64,000 nt of DNA, from assembly GCA_030532405.1 (NCBI GenBank), contig JAUNLF010000006.1:1-64000 (forward strand), read 5' to 3'. Below, one piece after another: positions 40,219-49,652 of this stretch (positions are counted from its first letter, which is position 1; the number at the start of each line of letters is the position of its first letter). Below the pieces are notes generated by a model, which worked only from the letters and a program-made list of their open reading frames with translations, ran no database searches and was not told where the DNA came from. This DNA comes from Actinomycetaceae bacterium. Its GTDB lineage: Bacteria; Actinomycetota; Actinomycetes; Actinomycetales; Actinomycetaceae. The position numbers and the translations under genes are program-made.

Positions 40219-40914
40219 ATGCCAAGCGATCGCGTCCAAACAGCTACGACAAAAATTCTTGACGCAATAGCTTCAAAGCATTTTAAGGTTGGCGAAGCTT
40301 TACCACCCGAAGCTGAGCTTGCAGAGTGGCTTGAAGTTGCTCGCCCAACCATGCGTGAGGCTGTTCGCGCACTAGCCGAACGAGGCGTGCTCAACGTAGT
40401 GCACGGCCGCGGAACCTTCGTGGTTGCCCCATCACAGTGGACCGACCTCAATTCAATAATTTGGTGGCATTCCAAAAACTGTTCACCCTTAGAGCTTGGA
40501 ATGTACCTAGTAGAAGTACGCCGAATGATTGAAGTTGGAGCTAGTGGCCTCGCAGCCGAGCGACGTACCGAGTCCGACATCGACCGCCTTCGTAAGACGC
40601 TGGAAAACTACGACGCCGCAATAGAGGCAGATGATATCGACACCGCGACGCGCGAAGATTTAGAGTTTCATCAAGCAATTCTTAGCGCTTCGCATAATCC
40701 ATTTCTCGCCGCCGTAATGGCGCCGCTGTCTTCGGCTCTTCGAGATTCCCGGTTCCTTACAACTTCTGTTCCTGAAATCCGCAAAAGGGCTAGGTCATAC
40801 CACTATCAATTGCTGGATGCGATCGAAAAATCGAACGCGCAAGAAGCTAAAGACGTCATGCGCATGCACATGACACAAACGCGCAACGATATCGCAAAAC
40901 ACCTCTCTGACTAG
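40219..40914 (+). CDS. FadR-type GntR transcriptional regulator
   Basis: A GntR-family repressor with an N-terminal winged helix (about 5-70: EALPPEAELAEWLEVARPTMREAVRALAERGVL, in part) and an all-helical FCD effector domain (about 90-225) with the usual Asp and His metal or ligand residues (for example in REDLEFHQAILSAS). It probably senses a C4 sugar acid and controls the following operon, since a perfect dyad lies in the promoter between them. ATG 40219 has GAAGG upstream. Confidence 0.92.
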   Translation: MPSDRVQTATTKILDAIASKHFKVGEALPPEAELAEWLEVARPTMREAVRALAERGVLNVVHGRGTFVVAPSQWTDLNSIIWWHSKNCSPLELGMYLVEVRRMIEVGASGLAAERRTESDIDRLRKTLENYDAAIEADDIDTATREDLEFHQAILSASHNPFLAAVMAPLSSALRDSRFLTTSVPEIRKRARSYHYQLLDAIEKSNAQEAKDVMRMHMTQTRNDIAKHLSD

Positions 40915-40923
40915 CGCGGTTGC

Positions 40924-40983
40924 TTGACACCCCGTTTCACGAACGCCTACGCTTAAAGAACCTTAGACCTCTGAGGTCTAAGG
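40924..40983 (+). promoter_or_regulatory. Promoter and GntR operator of the C4 acid-sugar operon
   Basis: TTGACA (40924-40929) and TACGCT (40948-40953) form a promoter with an 18-bp spacer. CCTTAGACCT-ctg-AGGTCTAAGG (40961-40983), a perfect 10-bp inverted repeat, covers the expected transcription start, a repressing position. Confidence 0.75.
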
Positions 40984-41016
40984 TTTGAGTTCGCTTTCAA
41001 CAAAGGAGTTGTTTGC

Positions 41017-42453
41017 ATGGCTAAGACACTGTCTGAGCTAACCCAAAATCACGCCGATCCCGTCACCGTAGACACTCAGGATGTTCGCGAAGCAAACGAA
41101 GAAGCTTCAGCGCCCGTTTTGGTGGTTCTGGATGATGATCCCACGGGAACCCAATCAGTTGCAGATCTGCCGGTCCTAACGGCTTGGACCCCCGAAGACC
41201 TCAAGTGGGGTTTCGAGACCAAAAAGCCAGCCATTTATGTAATGACCAACTCGCGGTCCCTATCTCCCGAGGATGCTCGCAAGATTAATCGCGAAGTAGC
41301 CCAGTCCGCGTATGAGGCGGCAGAAGAGTTTGAAGATCTGAAAATCAGTTTCGTCTCCCGATCAGATTCCACGTTGCGCGGCCACTTCCCGCTGGAGCCG
41401 AATGTGCTCGCGGATGCAGTCCTTGACCAGACCGGTCGTGACGTCGACGGCATCGTCGTTATCCCCGCGTTTGCCGATGCTGGACGTATCACTGTAGATG
41501 GAATCCACTACGCGGGTTCCGAAGCCACTGGGTTCACGCCCGTTGGGGAAACCGAATTCGCAAAAGACGCCACCTTCGGATTCACGTCCTCTTCCCTACC
41601 CGAATGGATTGAAGAAAAGACGGAAGGTGACGTAAAAGCCGGCCAGGTTATCGCAATTGACTTGACGACACTCCGCACCGATTTGGATGAAGTCGTGGCC
41701 AAGCTTCGTGGCGCCAAAGATAGGCAACCGATTATTTGCGACTCGGTTACTGAAGATGACCTTCGCTTGCTTGCCCTGGCTCTGAACCGGGCTGAACAGG
41801 CGGGGTCGCACTTTTTGTACCGTGTTGGTCCACCATTTGTTCGTGCGCGCATCGGGCAAGATCCCAAGGCGCCACTTTCTGTCGAAGAAGTTAACCAGTC
41901 GCGACAGGGACGGGAAACTTCAAAGGGCGGACTAATCGTAATCGGCAGTCACGTTGACCTAACCACACGGCAACTGAACTACCTGCGCGACGACCTTGAA
42001 CTCGAAGAGTTTGAGATCGACGTTCAACAGATCCTTGACGATGAGACCCGCGAGCGCCATATTTCTAAGATCGTTGAAGACGCAGTCGCTAACCTGCAAG
42101 ACGGTCACGTTGTTGTGCGCACGTCACGCAAGCTGGTTCGCGGAAGTGACGGACAGTCTTCTCTCGAGATTTCAAGGCGTGTTTCCGCAGCGGTCGTTGC
42201 AGTTGTCCAGGGGATCATTAAGCGCGTTACCCCTCGCTTTGTGATTGCTAAGGGAGGCATTACGTCCTCGGATGTGGCGTCAAAGGGGCTGGCAATCAGG
42301 AGGGCGACCGTTGTTGGTCCAATGCTTCCAGGCATCGTGTCCTTGTGGAGTGGGCAGAATGATCCCGCCCGCGGTATCCCCTACATCGTATTCGCGGGGA
42401 ACGTGGGGGACGAGACTTCGCTTTCCACTGTCGTACAAAAACTTTCCAACTAA
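41017..42453 (+). CDS. Four-carbon acid sugar kinase (DUF1537 family)
   Basis: Phosphorylates a 3-keto C4 sugar acid (oxidised threonate or erythronate) with ATP. The N-terminal domain shows VVLDDDPTGTQSV and SRSDSTLRGHFPLE, the substrate-binding signatures. The C-terminal domain shows VIAKGGITSSDVA and GIVSLWSG, with NVGDE at the end, the nucleotide-binding part. At 478 residues it is family-sized. The ATG follows AAAGGAG. First gene of the operon behind the GntR operator. OtnK and DtnK cannot be told apart from sequence alone. Confidence 0.88.
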   Translation: MAKTLSELTQNHADPVTVDTQDVREANEEASAPVLVVLDDDPTGTQSVADLPVLTAWTPEDLKWGFETKKPAIYVMTNSRSLSPEDARKINREVAQSAYEAAEEFEDLKISFVSRSDSTLRGHFPLEPNVLADAVLDQTGRDVDGIVVIPAFADAGRITVDGIHYAGSEATGFTPVGETEFAKDATFGFTSSSLPEWIEEKTEGDVKAGQVIAIDLTTLRTDLDEVVAKLRGAKDRQPIICDSVTEDDLRLLALALNRAEQAGSHFLYRVGPPFVRARIGQDPKAPLSVEEVNQSRQGRETSKGGLIVIGSHVDLTTRQLNYLRDDLELEEFEIDVQQILDDETRERHISKIVEDAVANLQDGHVVVRTSRKLVRGSDGQSSLEISRRVSAAVVAVVQGIIKRVTPRFVIAKGGITSSDVASKGLAIRRATVVGPMLPGIVSLWSGQNDPARGIPYIVFAGNVGDETSLSTVVQKLSN

Positions 42454-42481
42454 CTTCTGACAGATCAAAGGAGATCAAAAA

Positions 42482-43366
42482 ATGTCTAAGAAAATTGCCG
42501 TCCTCGGTTTGGGTGCAATGGGCCTACCGATGGCCACGAACTTTGCGAAAACTTTTGAAGTTAGCGGCTTTGACCCGGTCGCAAAACGCGTAGTACTCGC
42601 CAATGATGCCGGCATCAAGACTGCATCTTCAGCACGTGACGCGGCGCGGGGCGCAGACTTTGTGGTGCTCGCAGTACGTAACCAGGCTCAGCTTGATAAT
42701 GCGTTGTACGGCGATGACGGGGTTGTGGATGTTCTTGATGAGGGCGCGACCATCATCCTTACATCCACCGTTGGTGTGGAAGTTGCTGAAAATGCTGAAG
42801 CTCCGCTCATGGAGAAGGGCATTGGTCTGGTCGACGCCCCGGTATCAGGCGGACCTGTTCGCGCTGGCGAAGGTGACCTGCTGGTCGTCGTTGGAGCAGT
42901 TCCTGAGGTTTATGAGCGTGCTCTGCCCGTCCTCGATGCGATGGCGGGAACTCTTGTGAAGGTCGGAGATGCCTCCGGTAAGGGCCAGGCTATGAAGACT
43001 GTCAACCAGCTACTGTGCGGTGTTCACATTGCCGCAGCTGGCGAGGCACTCGCACTGGCTCGCAAGCTTGAGCTTGATGTGGAGCAGGCACTTAACGCCC
43101 TCATGGCCGGTGCGGCTGCTTCTTTCATGTTGGGCGATCGTGGTCAGCGGATGCTCGATGCTTACGGGGATGAGGACGTGGAGGTCAAGTCTCGCCTGGA
43201 CATTTTCGTGAAGGATATGGGGATCGTGACTGATGCGGCTAAGGCTGTTGGACTCGCTGTCCCTGTGGCTGCTGCCGCACAGCAGGAGTATCTGATTGGC
43301 GTGGCCCAGGGCATGGCAGCCAAGGATGATTCTTCAGTTATTCGCGTAATCGCGCCGGAGGCTTAA
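42482..43366 (+). CDS. 3-hydroxyacid dehydrogenase (threonate dehydrogenase-like)
   Basis: Probably oxidises L-threonate or D-erythronate to the 2-oxo acid that the kinase uses. The N-terminal Rossmann domain has VLGLGAMGLPMA. The substrate motif is DAPVSGGPVRAGEGDL, and catalytic Lys lies in GKGQAMKTVNQLL. The C-terminal helical domain includes KDMGIVTDAAKAVG. At 294 residues it matches the GarR/LtnD group. It begins 28 bp after the kinase with AAAGGAG. Confidence 0.9.
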   Translation: MSKKIAVLGLGAMGLPMATNFAKTFEVSGFDPVAKRVVLANDAGIKTASSARDAARGADFVVLAVRNQAQLDNALYGDDGVVDVLDEGATIILTSTVGVEVAENAEAPLMEKGIGLVDAPVSGGPVRAGEGDLLVVVGAVPEVYERALPVLDAMAGTLVKVGDASGKGQAMKTVNQLLCGVHIAAAGEALALARKLELDVEQALNALMAGAAASFMLGDRGQRMLDAYGDEDVEVKSRLDIFVKDMGIVTDAAKAVGLAVPVAAAAQQEYLIGVAQGMAAKDDSSVIRVIAPEA

Positions 43367-43367
43367 C

Positions 43368-44744
43368 ATGTCCGCAGGAATGCTACTTTTCATCGCAGCT
43401 GTCGCGGTTGCGGTACTTCTATTCCTTGTTATCAAGGTAAAGATGTCAGCTTTTGTTGGGCTGTTACTGGTTGCGCTAGGCACTGCTTTGGCAACTGGTA
43501 TCCCGATTGGTGATGTCATTCCAACAATGGTTGAGGGCATGGGGAAAACCCTCGGTAACGTGATGTTGATCGTCGGTCTTGGCGCAATGCTTGGTCGACT
43601 CATTGAGGTGGCGGGTGGCGCTGAGTCTCTGGCGCGTTACTTCACGGAGAAGCTCGGCACTACGCGAGTTATCGGCGCTGTCACGATTGCGGCGTTTATC
43701 CTCGGTATCCCGGTGTTCTTTGATGTTGGCTTCATTATTTTGGCTCCGATCATTTTCGGCTTCGCTAAGGTTGCCAAGATTGATCCGCTAAAGATTGGTC
43801 TGCCGGTTGGTGCTGTGATGCTCACGGTTCACGTTGCACTACCTCCCCACCCGGGTCCTGTGGCGGCGGCTGAAATTCTTGGTGTTGATGCCGGCCAGAT
43901 GATCATGGTCGCATTGCCAATCTCTGCGGTAACCGGCGTTATTGGGTTCTTTGCGGCTAAGTTCATCAAGACCGACAAGATTGTTATGGGGCCAAGCCCC
44001 GCTGCAGAATTCTTGGAGGGCGATCTTGACTCAGGGTCGGCAGGTGGATCGCTCAAACAGAAGGTTAAGGCGCCTGGCGCATTCACGGTGACCGCACTGA
44101 TTTTGCTTCCGATCCTTCAAATCATGGTTGGAACTGTGGGCACGATGCAGGTTGACCCCGACAGTACAGCGCACTCTGTTTTCTCGTTTATTGGCGCTGC
44201 TCCCCTAGCACTGTTGGTAGCTGTGATCGTGGCTTACCTAGTTATTGGCAATCAGCAAAAATGGAGCCTTGAAAAGCGCGGTTCCGTTCTGGACTCAGCC
44301 CTTCCTGCCGTTGCGGTGATCGTATTCGTGACTGGTGCCGGTGGCGTGTTCGCGAATGTTCTCGTGAAATCGGGTATTGGCGACGCGCTCTCGAACGCTC
44401 TGTTCGCAACTCACATTCCGATCATCTTGATGGGTTACGTGATCGCGCTAGCACTGCGCGCTTCACAGGGCTCAGCAACTGTCGCTATCTTGACTTCGGC
44501 TGGTCTGCTTGCGGCTCCTATGGTCGCTGCGGGTTACACACCGCTTCAGTCGACGCTGGTAACCATCGCGATGTGTTTCGGTGGCCTTGGTCTATCGCAC
44601 ATTAACGACTCCGGTTTCTGGATTGTCACCAAGTACTTGGGACTGACCGTTAAAGACGGAATCAAGACTTGGACGGTTCTAACGACCATCTTCAGCTTGA
44701 CTGGCTTCGTGTTGACTGCGATCGTGTTCGCCTTGGTTAGCTAA
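43368..44744 (+). CDS. GntP-family gluconate/C4 acid permease
   Basis: A proton symporter for sugar acids, with about 12 membrane segments over 458 residues. Family motifs include GLGAMLGRLIEVAGGA, the HVALPPHPGPVAAAE loop and the SHINDSGFWIV motif near the C-terminus. It starts 1 nt after the dehydrogenase stop with GGAGG inside the previous gene, so it is tightly coupled and presumably imports the substrate of this operon. Confidence 0.93.
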   Translation: MSAGMLLFIAAVAVAVLLFLVIKVKMSAFVGLLLVALGTALATGIPIGDVIPTMVEGMGKTLGNVMLIVGLGAMLGRLIEVAGGAESLARYFTEKLGTTRVIGAVTIAAFILGIPVFFDVGFIILAPIIFGFAKVAKIDPLKIGLPVGAVMLTVHVALPPHPGPVAAAEILGVDAGQMIMVALPISAVTGVIGFFAAKFIKTDKIVMGPSPAAEFLEGDLDSGSAGGSLKQKVKAPGAFTVTALILLPILQIMVGTVGTMQVDPDSTAHSVFSFIGAAPLALLVAVIVAYLVIGNQQKWSLEKRGSVLDSALPAVAVIVFVTGAGGVFANVLVKSGIGDALSNALFATHIPIILMGYVIALALRASQGSATVAILTSAGLLAAPMVAAGYTPLQSTLVTIAMCFGGLGLSHINDSGFWIVTKYLGLTVKDGIKTWTVLTTIFSLTGFVLTAIVFALVS

Positions 44745-44773
44745 GAACCAGCCGCGGGTTTTCGCAAAGACTG

Positions 44774-44805
44774 TTTAGGGACTCCGGGTTTCCGGGGTCC
44801 CTAAA
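44774..44805. terminator. Terminator after the permease
   Basis: TTTAGGGACTCCGG (44774-44787) pairs with CCGGGGTCCCTAAA (44792-44805), with one T-G pair and a 4-nt loop. It works in both directions between convergent genes. Confidence 0.75.
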
Positions 44806-44877
44806 CTATGCATTCCGGGCGATCCGCGGTTCACGCCCCAAGCTACCCGGCACGGCCCGCGGGCGGGCTTACCCCGC

Positions 44878-45609
44878 CTAGAGCGTCGTTTCTTTCAAGA
44901 TCCGGGCCACGTCATAGCGGGTGACTAAGCCCCGAAGTTCGCCCTTTTTAGTTCCATCCGTAGTGATCAGAGCTGCGGCTGGCCCTTCGGAGGAGCTTAG
45001 CTTTTCGCACACGGCATACGCGTACGTGTTTGGCGAGAAAAATGATGCTCTGTCGGATGCTTCATTGAACTCTAAAACCTGACCGACCGTTACGTTTTCC
45101 GCAAGTAGAGATCCGTCGGTATCTATGTGCGCGCTGAGCCAGCGGGCCATCGAATTCGTGGTGAATAAGCCAAGATAGTCGCGACCTGAATACACGGGCA
45201 TTTGCGAGACTTCATATTCAAGGATCGTCTTTGCCGCATCGGCCAAAGAGCTTTCAGGGGAAAGCACACTGACATTCTTCACCATGTGGTTGCGAATCTT
45301 GGGGATATTTTCAATCCAGCGAGCTAGCTGTTCCATGCGCTCAACAGTGTCACGACGCGGCACTGCAATCGGAAGGCCTTTCAATACACGACTGTGTTGC
45401 ATGACGTTCCTCAAGGCATTGAGCGCCTTCAACTCATCGAAGGAATTTTTAGGCATCGGATGGCCCTTCTCCTCGGCCCAATTAAGCGCTTGTCCTAAAC
45501 CAGTAAAACCGCGCTTGTATTCCCGTTCAAACGCTCGCTTAGCATCCTCAATCGCATTAATAAAACGGTCCACCAATTCATTCGGATCAGCCTCTTTTGC
45601 CATTTCCAT
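44878..45609 (-). CDS. CBS-domain protein
   Basis: The 243-residue protein has a helical N-terminal part (about 1-105) with no named domain, followed by a pair of CBS motifs (about 108-240: MVKNVSVLSPESSLADAAKTILEYEVSQMPVY and ENVTVGQVLEF to VTRYDVARIL, in part). CBS pairs bind adenosyl ligands and regulate partner proteins; no partner is encoded next to it. The frame starts at ATG 45609, but ATG 45603 is better spaced from GGGAG. Confidence 0.82.
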   Translation of the reverse strand: MEMAKEADPNELVDRFINAIEDAKRAFEREYKRGFTGLGQALNWAEEKGHPMPKNSFDELKALNALRNVMQHSRVLKGLPIAVPRRDTVERMEQLARWIENIPKIRNHMVKNVSVLSPESSLADAAKTILEYEVSQMPVYSGRDYLGLFTTNSMARWLSAHIDTDGSLLAENVTVGQVLEFNEASDRASFFSPNTYAYAVCEKLSSSEGPAAALITTDGTKKGELRGLVTRYDVARILKETTL

Positions 45610-45751
45610 ACTCCCAACCAGCTTGTGTAGAAACCATGTTCAAGATTGATCCTAGACATGTGTTTACCCAAAGTTTGTGGTTTCTCACCGGATCGGTAGT
45701 TAGGGTGAAAGAGGGCGCAGTCCGCCCTCGTAAATCTTCAAGGGGGAACAC

Positions 45752-46342
45752 GTGGGACACCCTGTATTGGACGTAGTGGCGTGGGTTCTGGTTGCGTTAA
45801 CGCTGGCGTCGTTCCTCATGATGATGTTCACGAACGCAGTGACAAAAGAGGCGGGGAGACGACACGCACTCTCGCAAAGTGCCCTGCTGCTGTTTATCTA
45901 CGGCACGCTCGCGCTAATCGGACTGACACTGCTCTGGGTGGCGCCGTGGAGAATGCCAGCCACGCCAACCCTCCTGGTGAGAATCGTTGGCACACTCCTG
46001 CTGGTCGCCTTTACGATCTGGACGATCCAAAAAATCTCGGGCTACTTGCAAACGTACCGAAAAGGCGCGGCCCTCGCGCGGGGTGACATCATCGGCTACG
46101 AGATCGACAACATTGAAGCCACCGGCCAATGCGCCCTGATCATTCGTATTAAAGGTGACGAGGACGAGTACGAACTCGACCGCGACCTTTACCTCAAGGT
46201 TCGCGAAAGCATCCCTCAACTACCGCACTATGAGGACGTCATCGGATACGTCAAGGATTACCTGCCTTCAGAGATCCCGGCAACCCTGGAGCTCTATCCC
46301 GGCTGGACCATGATCAAATCGATCGAGGTCGAAAAACCCTAG
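45752..46342 (+). CDS. Membrane protein of unknown function
   Basis: The 196-residue protein has three hydrophobic segments (about 6-27, 43-65 and 72-95) and then a soluble C-terminal half of about 95 residues with a beta-rich, acidic start (GQCALIIRIKGDEDEYELD). No family is recognised. It starts with GTG behind AAGGGGGAA. It is divergent from the CBS gene. Confidence 0.65.
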   Translation: MGHPVLDVVAWVLVALTLASFLMMMFTNAVTKEAGRRHALSQSALLLFIYGTLALIGLTLLWVAPWRMPATPTLLVRIVGTLLLVAFTIWTIQKISGYLQTYRKGAALARGDIIGYEIDNIEATGQCALIIRIKGDEDEYELDRDLYLKVRESIPQLPHYEDVIGYVKDYLPSEIPATLELYPGWTMIKSIEVEKP

Positions 46343-46400
46343 GCTGGCCTCTCCGTGGAGGCGGTGCGCGGGAGGCCCGGGTTTCGAACGCCCGGATCCG

Positions 46401-46514
46401 GGCGCGCCTCGCGCGTGCGCAGAGTCGGTGTGTCACACGCGGGGCACACGGGCGCGACTCGTGCGTGCGCAGAGTTGGGGTGTCACACGCGGGGCACACG
46501 GGCGCGATTGGCCC
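46401..46514. repeat. 50-bp tandem repeat, about 2.2 copies
   Basis: 46401-46450 and 46451-46500 match at 46 of 50 positions, and a third copy begins (GGCGCGATTG). The unit contains GTGTCACAC and GGGGCACACGGGCGCGA. It lies in the gap between the membrane-protein gene and the DUF1801-like gene and reaches the predicted promoter of the latter. Confidence 0.88.
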
Positions 46515-46527
46515 TAGACTCACTTTT

Positions 46528-46914
46528 ATGGCGATTAAGACTTTAGACGAGTACCTGCAGACCATCCCTGATGCGGACAACCGCGAGCGCATGGTCAGCG
46601 TCCTGGACTGGGTGAAAGAAACGTACCCCGACCTGGAGCTACGCATCGCGTGGAACCAGCCCATGTATACGCATCACGGGACGTACATTATTGGGTTCTC
46701 CGCGGCAGCCAAACACATGGCTATGTCCCCTGAACGCGAACCCATGATCCACTTCGAGGACGTGCTCAAAGACCGGGGCGTCAGCTACGGGACCATGCTC
46801 GTACGCCAACCCTGGAACAAGCCGTTCGACTTCGAACTAGCAAAACTTTTCATCGACTATCAGCTAGAAACAAAAGCCGACGTCACCACGTTCTGGCGAC
46901 CCAAGGAAGCGTAA
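46528..46914 (+). CDS. DUF1801-like protein (YdhG family)
   Basis: A 128-residue protein with the DUF1801 pattern: KTLDEYLQTIPDADNRERM, then LELRIAWNQPMYTHHGTYIIGFSAAAKHMAMSPE (in part), then KPFDFELAKLFIDYQ. The family includes frataxin-like iron chaperone candidates; function here is unproven. ATG 46528 has no ribosome binding site, and TAGACT (46515-46520) sits 7 nt before it, so the transcript may be leaderless, with the promoter touching the 50-bp tandem repeat. Confidence 0.82.
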   Translation: MAIKTLDEYLQTIPDADNRERMVSVLDWVKETYPDLELRIAWNQPMYTHHGTYIIGFSAAAKHMAMSPEREPMIHFEDVLKDRGVSYGTMLVRQPWNKPFDFELAKLFIDYQLETKADVTTFWRPKEA

Positions 46915-46973
46915 GCCACCGAAGCGTGGTGGGCGAACGCCCAAAAGTAGTCACCAAGACCGCTAGACAACGC

Positions 46974-47003
46974 GAACGCGGCGCCGGATTCGGCGCCGCG
47001 TTC
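46974..47003. terminator. Hairpin between convergent genes
   Basis: GAACGCGGCGCCG (46974-46986) pairs perfectly with CGGCGCCGCGTTC (46991-47003) over GATT. It terminates the DUF1801-like gene and possibly glgP. Confidence 0.7.
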
Positions 47004-47100
47004 TTGCGTCTAGCTCACCCGTACCGGTTAGTTAAACCAACCCGGGGCGGGCGCGAGCCGCCTTCACTAAAGCCAAGGCAGGCTCGCCCTCGAAAATGGA

Positions 47101-49464
47101 TTAAATCGAAGTGGGTTCGATCTTCCAGACTTCTTCCGCGTAGTTGCGGATGGTGCGGTCGGAGGAGAAGCGGCCGGATTCGGTGATGTTCTTCCACGTC
47201 ATCTTCGCCCAGGCGCGACGGTCCGCGTAGTCGGCGGCCATTTGGTCGCGGACCTTGCGGTAGTCTTCGAAGTCGCCGAGCAGGTAGTACGTGTCGGCGG
47301 GCTCGTGGCCGTTGGAGTTCAGTAGTGACCAGCGTAGGTCGTGGAACATGCCCGTACCACCGTCGTCCAGGGTGCCGTCGGTGAACGCGTCGAGGACGCG
47401 GCGCAGGCCCGGCACGGTTTCGTACTGGTGGCGCGGGTCGTATCCCTTACGAAGTTCGGGGAGTTCCTCTTCGCGGGCGCCGAAAATGTACGCGTTGTCG
47501 TAGCCGACCGAGTCGACGATCTCAACGTTCGCGCCGTCCAGCGTGCCGAGGGTCAGGGCGCCGTTCATCATGAACTTCATGTTCGAAGTACCGGACGCCT
47601 CCTTACCCGCGGTCGAGATCTGTTCCGAAACGTCAGCGGCGGGGATGATCTTCTCAGCCGGGGAAACGTTGTAGTTCTCCACGAAGACAACCTTGATGAG
47701 GCCGTTCACGTCCTCGTCGTTATTAACTAGGCGACCAACCTCGTTGATGAGTTTGATGATTGCCTTTGCGCGCACGTATCCGGGGGCTGCCTTCGCACCG
47801 AAGATGAAGACGCGCGGCGGAATGTCAGCCTTCGGGTCTTCCTTGATGCGGAAGTACAGGTCCAGCACGTACATGATGTTCAGCAGCTGGCGCTTGTACT
47901 CGTGCAGGCGCTTGATCTGCACGTCGAAGATCGCGTCGGGGTCGATTTCGATGCCCTGGCGGTCCTTGATCCACTTCGCGAAGTCAACCTTGTTGGCGTG
48001 CTTAATGTCGTTTAGGCGGTCGTAGATTTCGTCGTTGCCGGCATCCACGTAGTTTTTAAGGATGTCGAGGTCGCGAACCCACGCGTCAGACCCGGTTACC
48101 TCGTTCAGCAGGCTGGCCAGGCGCGGGTTGCACTGGTTCAGCCAGCGGCGCGGCGTAACACCGTTGGTCTTGTTGTTGAACTTTTCAGGCCAAACGTCGT
48201 GCCATTCGCCAAGCGTTTCGCGTTTAATAATTTCCGTGTGGAGGGCGGCGACACCGTTGATTGAGTACGCGGCGTAGCACGCGATCCACGCCATGTGGAC
48301 CAGGCCGTTAGAGACGGGGGCCATGTAGTTGATGCGGCCGGCGTCGAGGCCGCGCTCTTCCATGTCCATGCGGAAGCGGCGGTCGATTTCCCACACGATT
48401 TCCATGATGCGCGGGAACAGGCGGTCGAATATCGAGATTTCCCACTTCTCCAGGGCCTCGGCCAGGACGGTGTGGTTCGTGTAGGCGAACGTCTTCGACA
48501 CGATGTCCCAGGATTCCTCCCAGCCCATGTCGTGTTCGTCCATTAGCAGGCGCATGAGTTCGGGGATTGCGAGAACCGGGTGCGTGTCGTTCAGCTGGAT
48601 GGAGTTGTACTTTGCGAAGCTGGACAGGTCGCCGTGAACGTCAAGGTGGTTCTGAACCATCTCTTGCAGCGAGGCGGATACGAAGAAGTACTGTTGGCGA
48701 ACGCGCAGCACCTTACCTTCGTAGGTCGTGTCGTTCGGGTATAGGACGCGGGAGATGTCCATGGTGCGTTCGCGGTCCACAATCGCGTCGGTGAAACGCT
48801 GGGAGTTGAACGCGTCGTAGTCGAACTCTTCGATCGGTTCGGCCTTCCACAGGCGTAGCGTGCCAACGTTGTTCGTGCCGTACCCGGTGATCGGCATGTC
48901 GTAGGGGATTGCGCGGACCTTCAGGTCCGAGTAGTTAACGCTGACCTGCTCTTCTTCGCGGCGGATGACTAGCGGGTAGCCTTCTTCCATCCACGAGTCG
49001 GGGTGCTCGGTTTGGAAACCGTTTTCGAATACTTGCTTGAACAGGCCGTAGCGGTACAGGATGCCGTAGCCGACTGCGGGTAGGTCTTGCGTTGCGCAGG
49101 AGTCGAGGAAGCATGCGGCGAGGCGTCCGAGTCCACCGTTGCCTAGGGCGGCGTCTGGTTCTTGTTCGAGGACGTTGCTGAGGTCCTGACCGAAGGTTTC
49201 TGCGGCCTCTTTCGCTTCATCCACTAGGCCGAGGTTGAGCAGGTTGTTTAGCAACGCGCGGCCCATGAGGAACTCCGCTGAGAAGTAATGTTGGCGGCGG
49301 CCCTGGCGGTACTTTTCGGAGGTAGCGTGCCAGTTATCAGCGATTTGGTCTACCACTGATGCAGAAAGGCCCTGCCAAAATTCCATGGGAGTGGAAGCTG
49401 CGGGCGGGCGGCCGGATACGGCCCGTACCTGGCCCGCGGACGCTTTCTTGAAGTCGTCGGTCAT
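47101..49464 (-). CDS. glgP: Glycogen/alpha-glucan phosphorylase
   Basis: Degrades glycogen or maltodextrin to glucose 1-phosphate with a pyridoxal phosphate cofactor. It shows EPDAALGNGGLGRLAACFLDS near residue 100 (in part), the GT-B core with KRLHEYKRQLLN and the PLP-binding lysine in GTSNMKFMMNGALTLGTLDG near residue 630. At 787 residues it is the usual bacterial length. ATG 49464 is chosen for the preceding AAGGAAAG; the longer frame from 49506 has no such site. Confidence 0.96.
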   Translation of the reverse strand: MTDDFKKASAGQVRAVSGRPPAASTPMEFWQGLSASVVDQIADNWHATSEKYRQGRRQHYFSAEFLMGRALLNNLLNLGLVDEAKEAAETFGQDLSNVLEQEPDAALGNGGLGRLAACFLDSCATQDLPAVGYGILYRYGLFKQVFENGFQTEHPDSWMEEGYPLVIRREEEQVSVNYSDLKVRAIPYDMPITGYGTNNVGTLRLWKAEPIEEFDYDAFNSQRFTDAIVDRERTMDISRVLYPNDTTYEGKVLRVRQQYFFVSASLQEMVQNHLDVHGDLSSFAKYNSIQLNDTHPVLAIPELMRLLMDEHDMGWEESWDIVSKTFAYTNHTVLAEALEKWEISIFDRLFPRIMEIVWEIDRRFRMDMEERGLDAGRINYMAPVSNGLVHMAWIACYAAYSINGVAALHTEIIKRETLGEWHDVWPEKFNNKTNGVTPRRWLNQCNPRLASLLNEVTGSDAWVRDLDILKNYVDAGNDEIYDRLNDIKHANKVDFAKWIKDRQGIEIDPDAIFDVQIKRLHEYKRQLLNIMYVLDLYFRIKEDPKADIPPRVFIFGAKAAPGYVRAKAIIKLINEVGRLVNNDEDVNGLIKVVFVENYNVSPAEKIIPAADVSEQISTAGKEASGTSNMKFMMNGALTLGTLDGANVEIVDSVGYDNAYIFGAREEELPELRKGYDPRHQYETVPGLRRVLDAFTDGTLDDGGTGMFHDLRWSLLNSNGHEPADTYYLLGDFEDYRKVRDQMAADYADRRAWAKMTWKNITESGRFSSDRTIRNYAEEVWKIEPTSI

Positions 49465-49652
49465 TAACTTTCCTTCCAAAGTGAACGGCGAAATTCGCGC
49501 GTTCATACGAGCTGGAACATCACGGCCAGTTTATCGACCCCGCGCGTTTTGCTCGAATTTTTCCCGTTAACAGTCCAGGGTTTACGCGTAATAGTCATTA
49601 TTGCCACACCCCCGGCCACGTCCGCGAGGGTTTATGGGCTTTTTGATGACAG

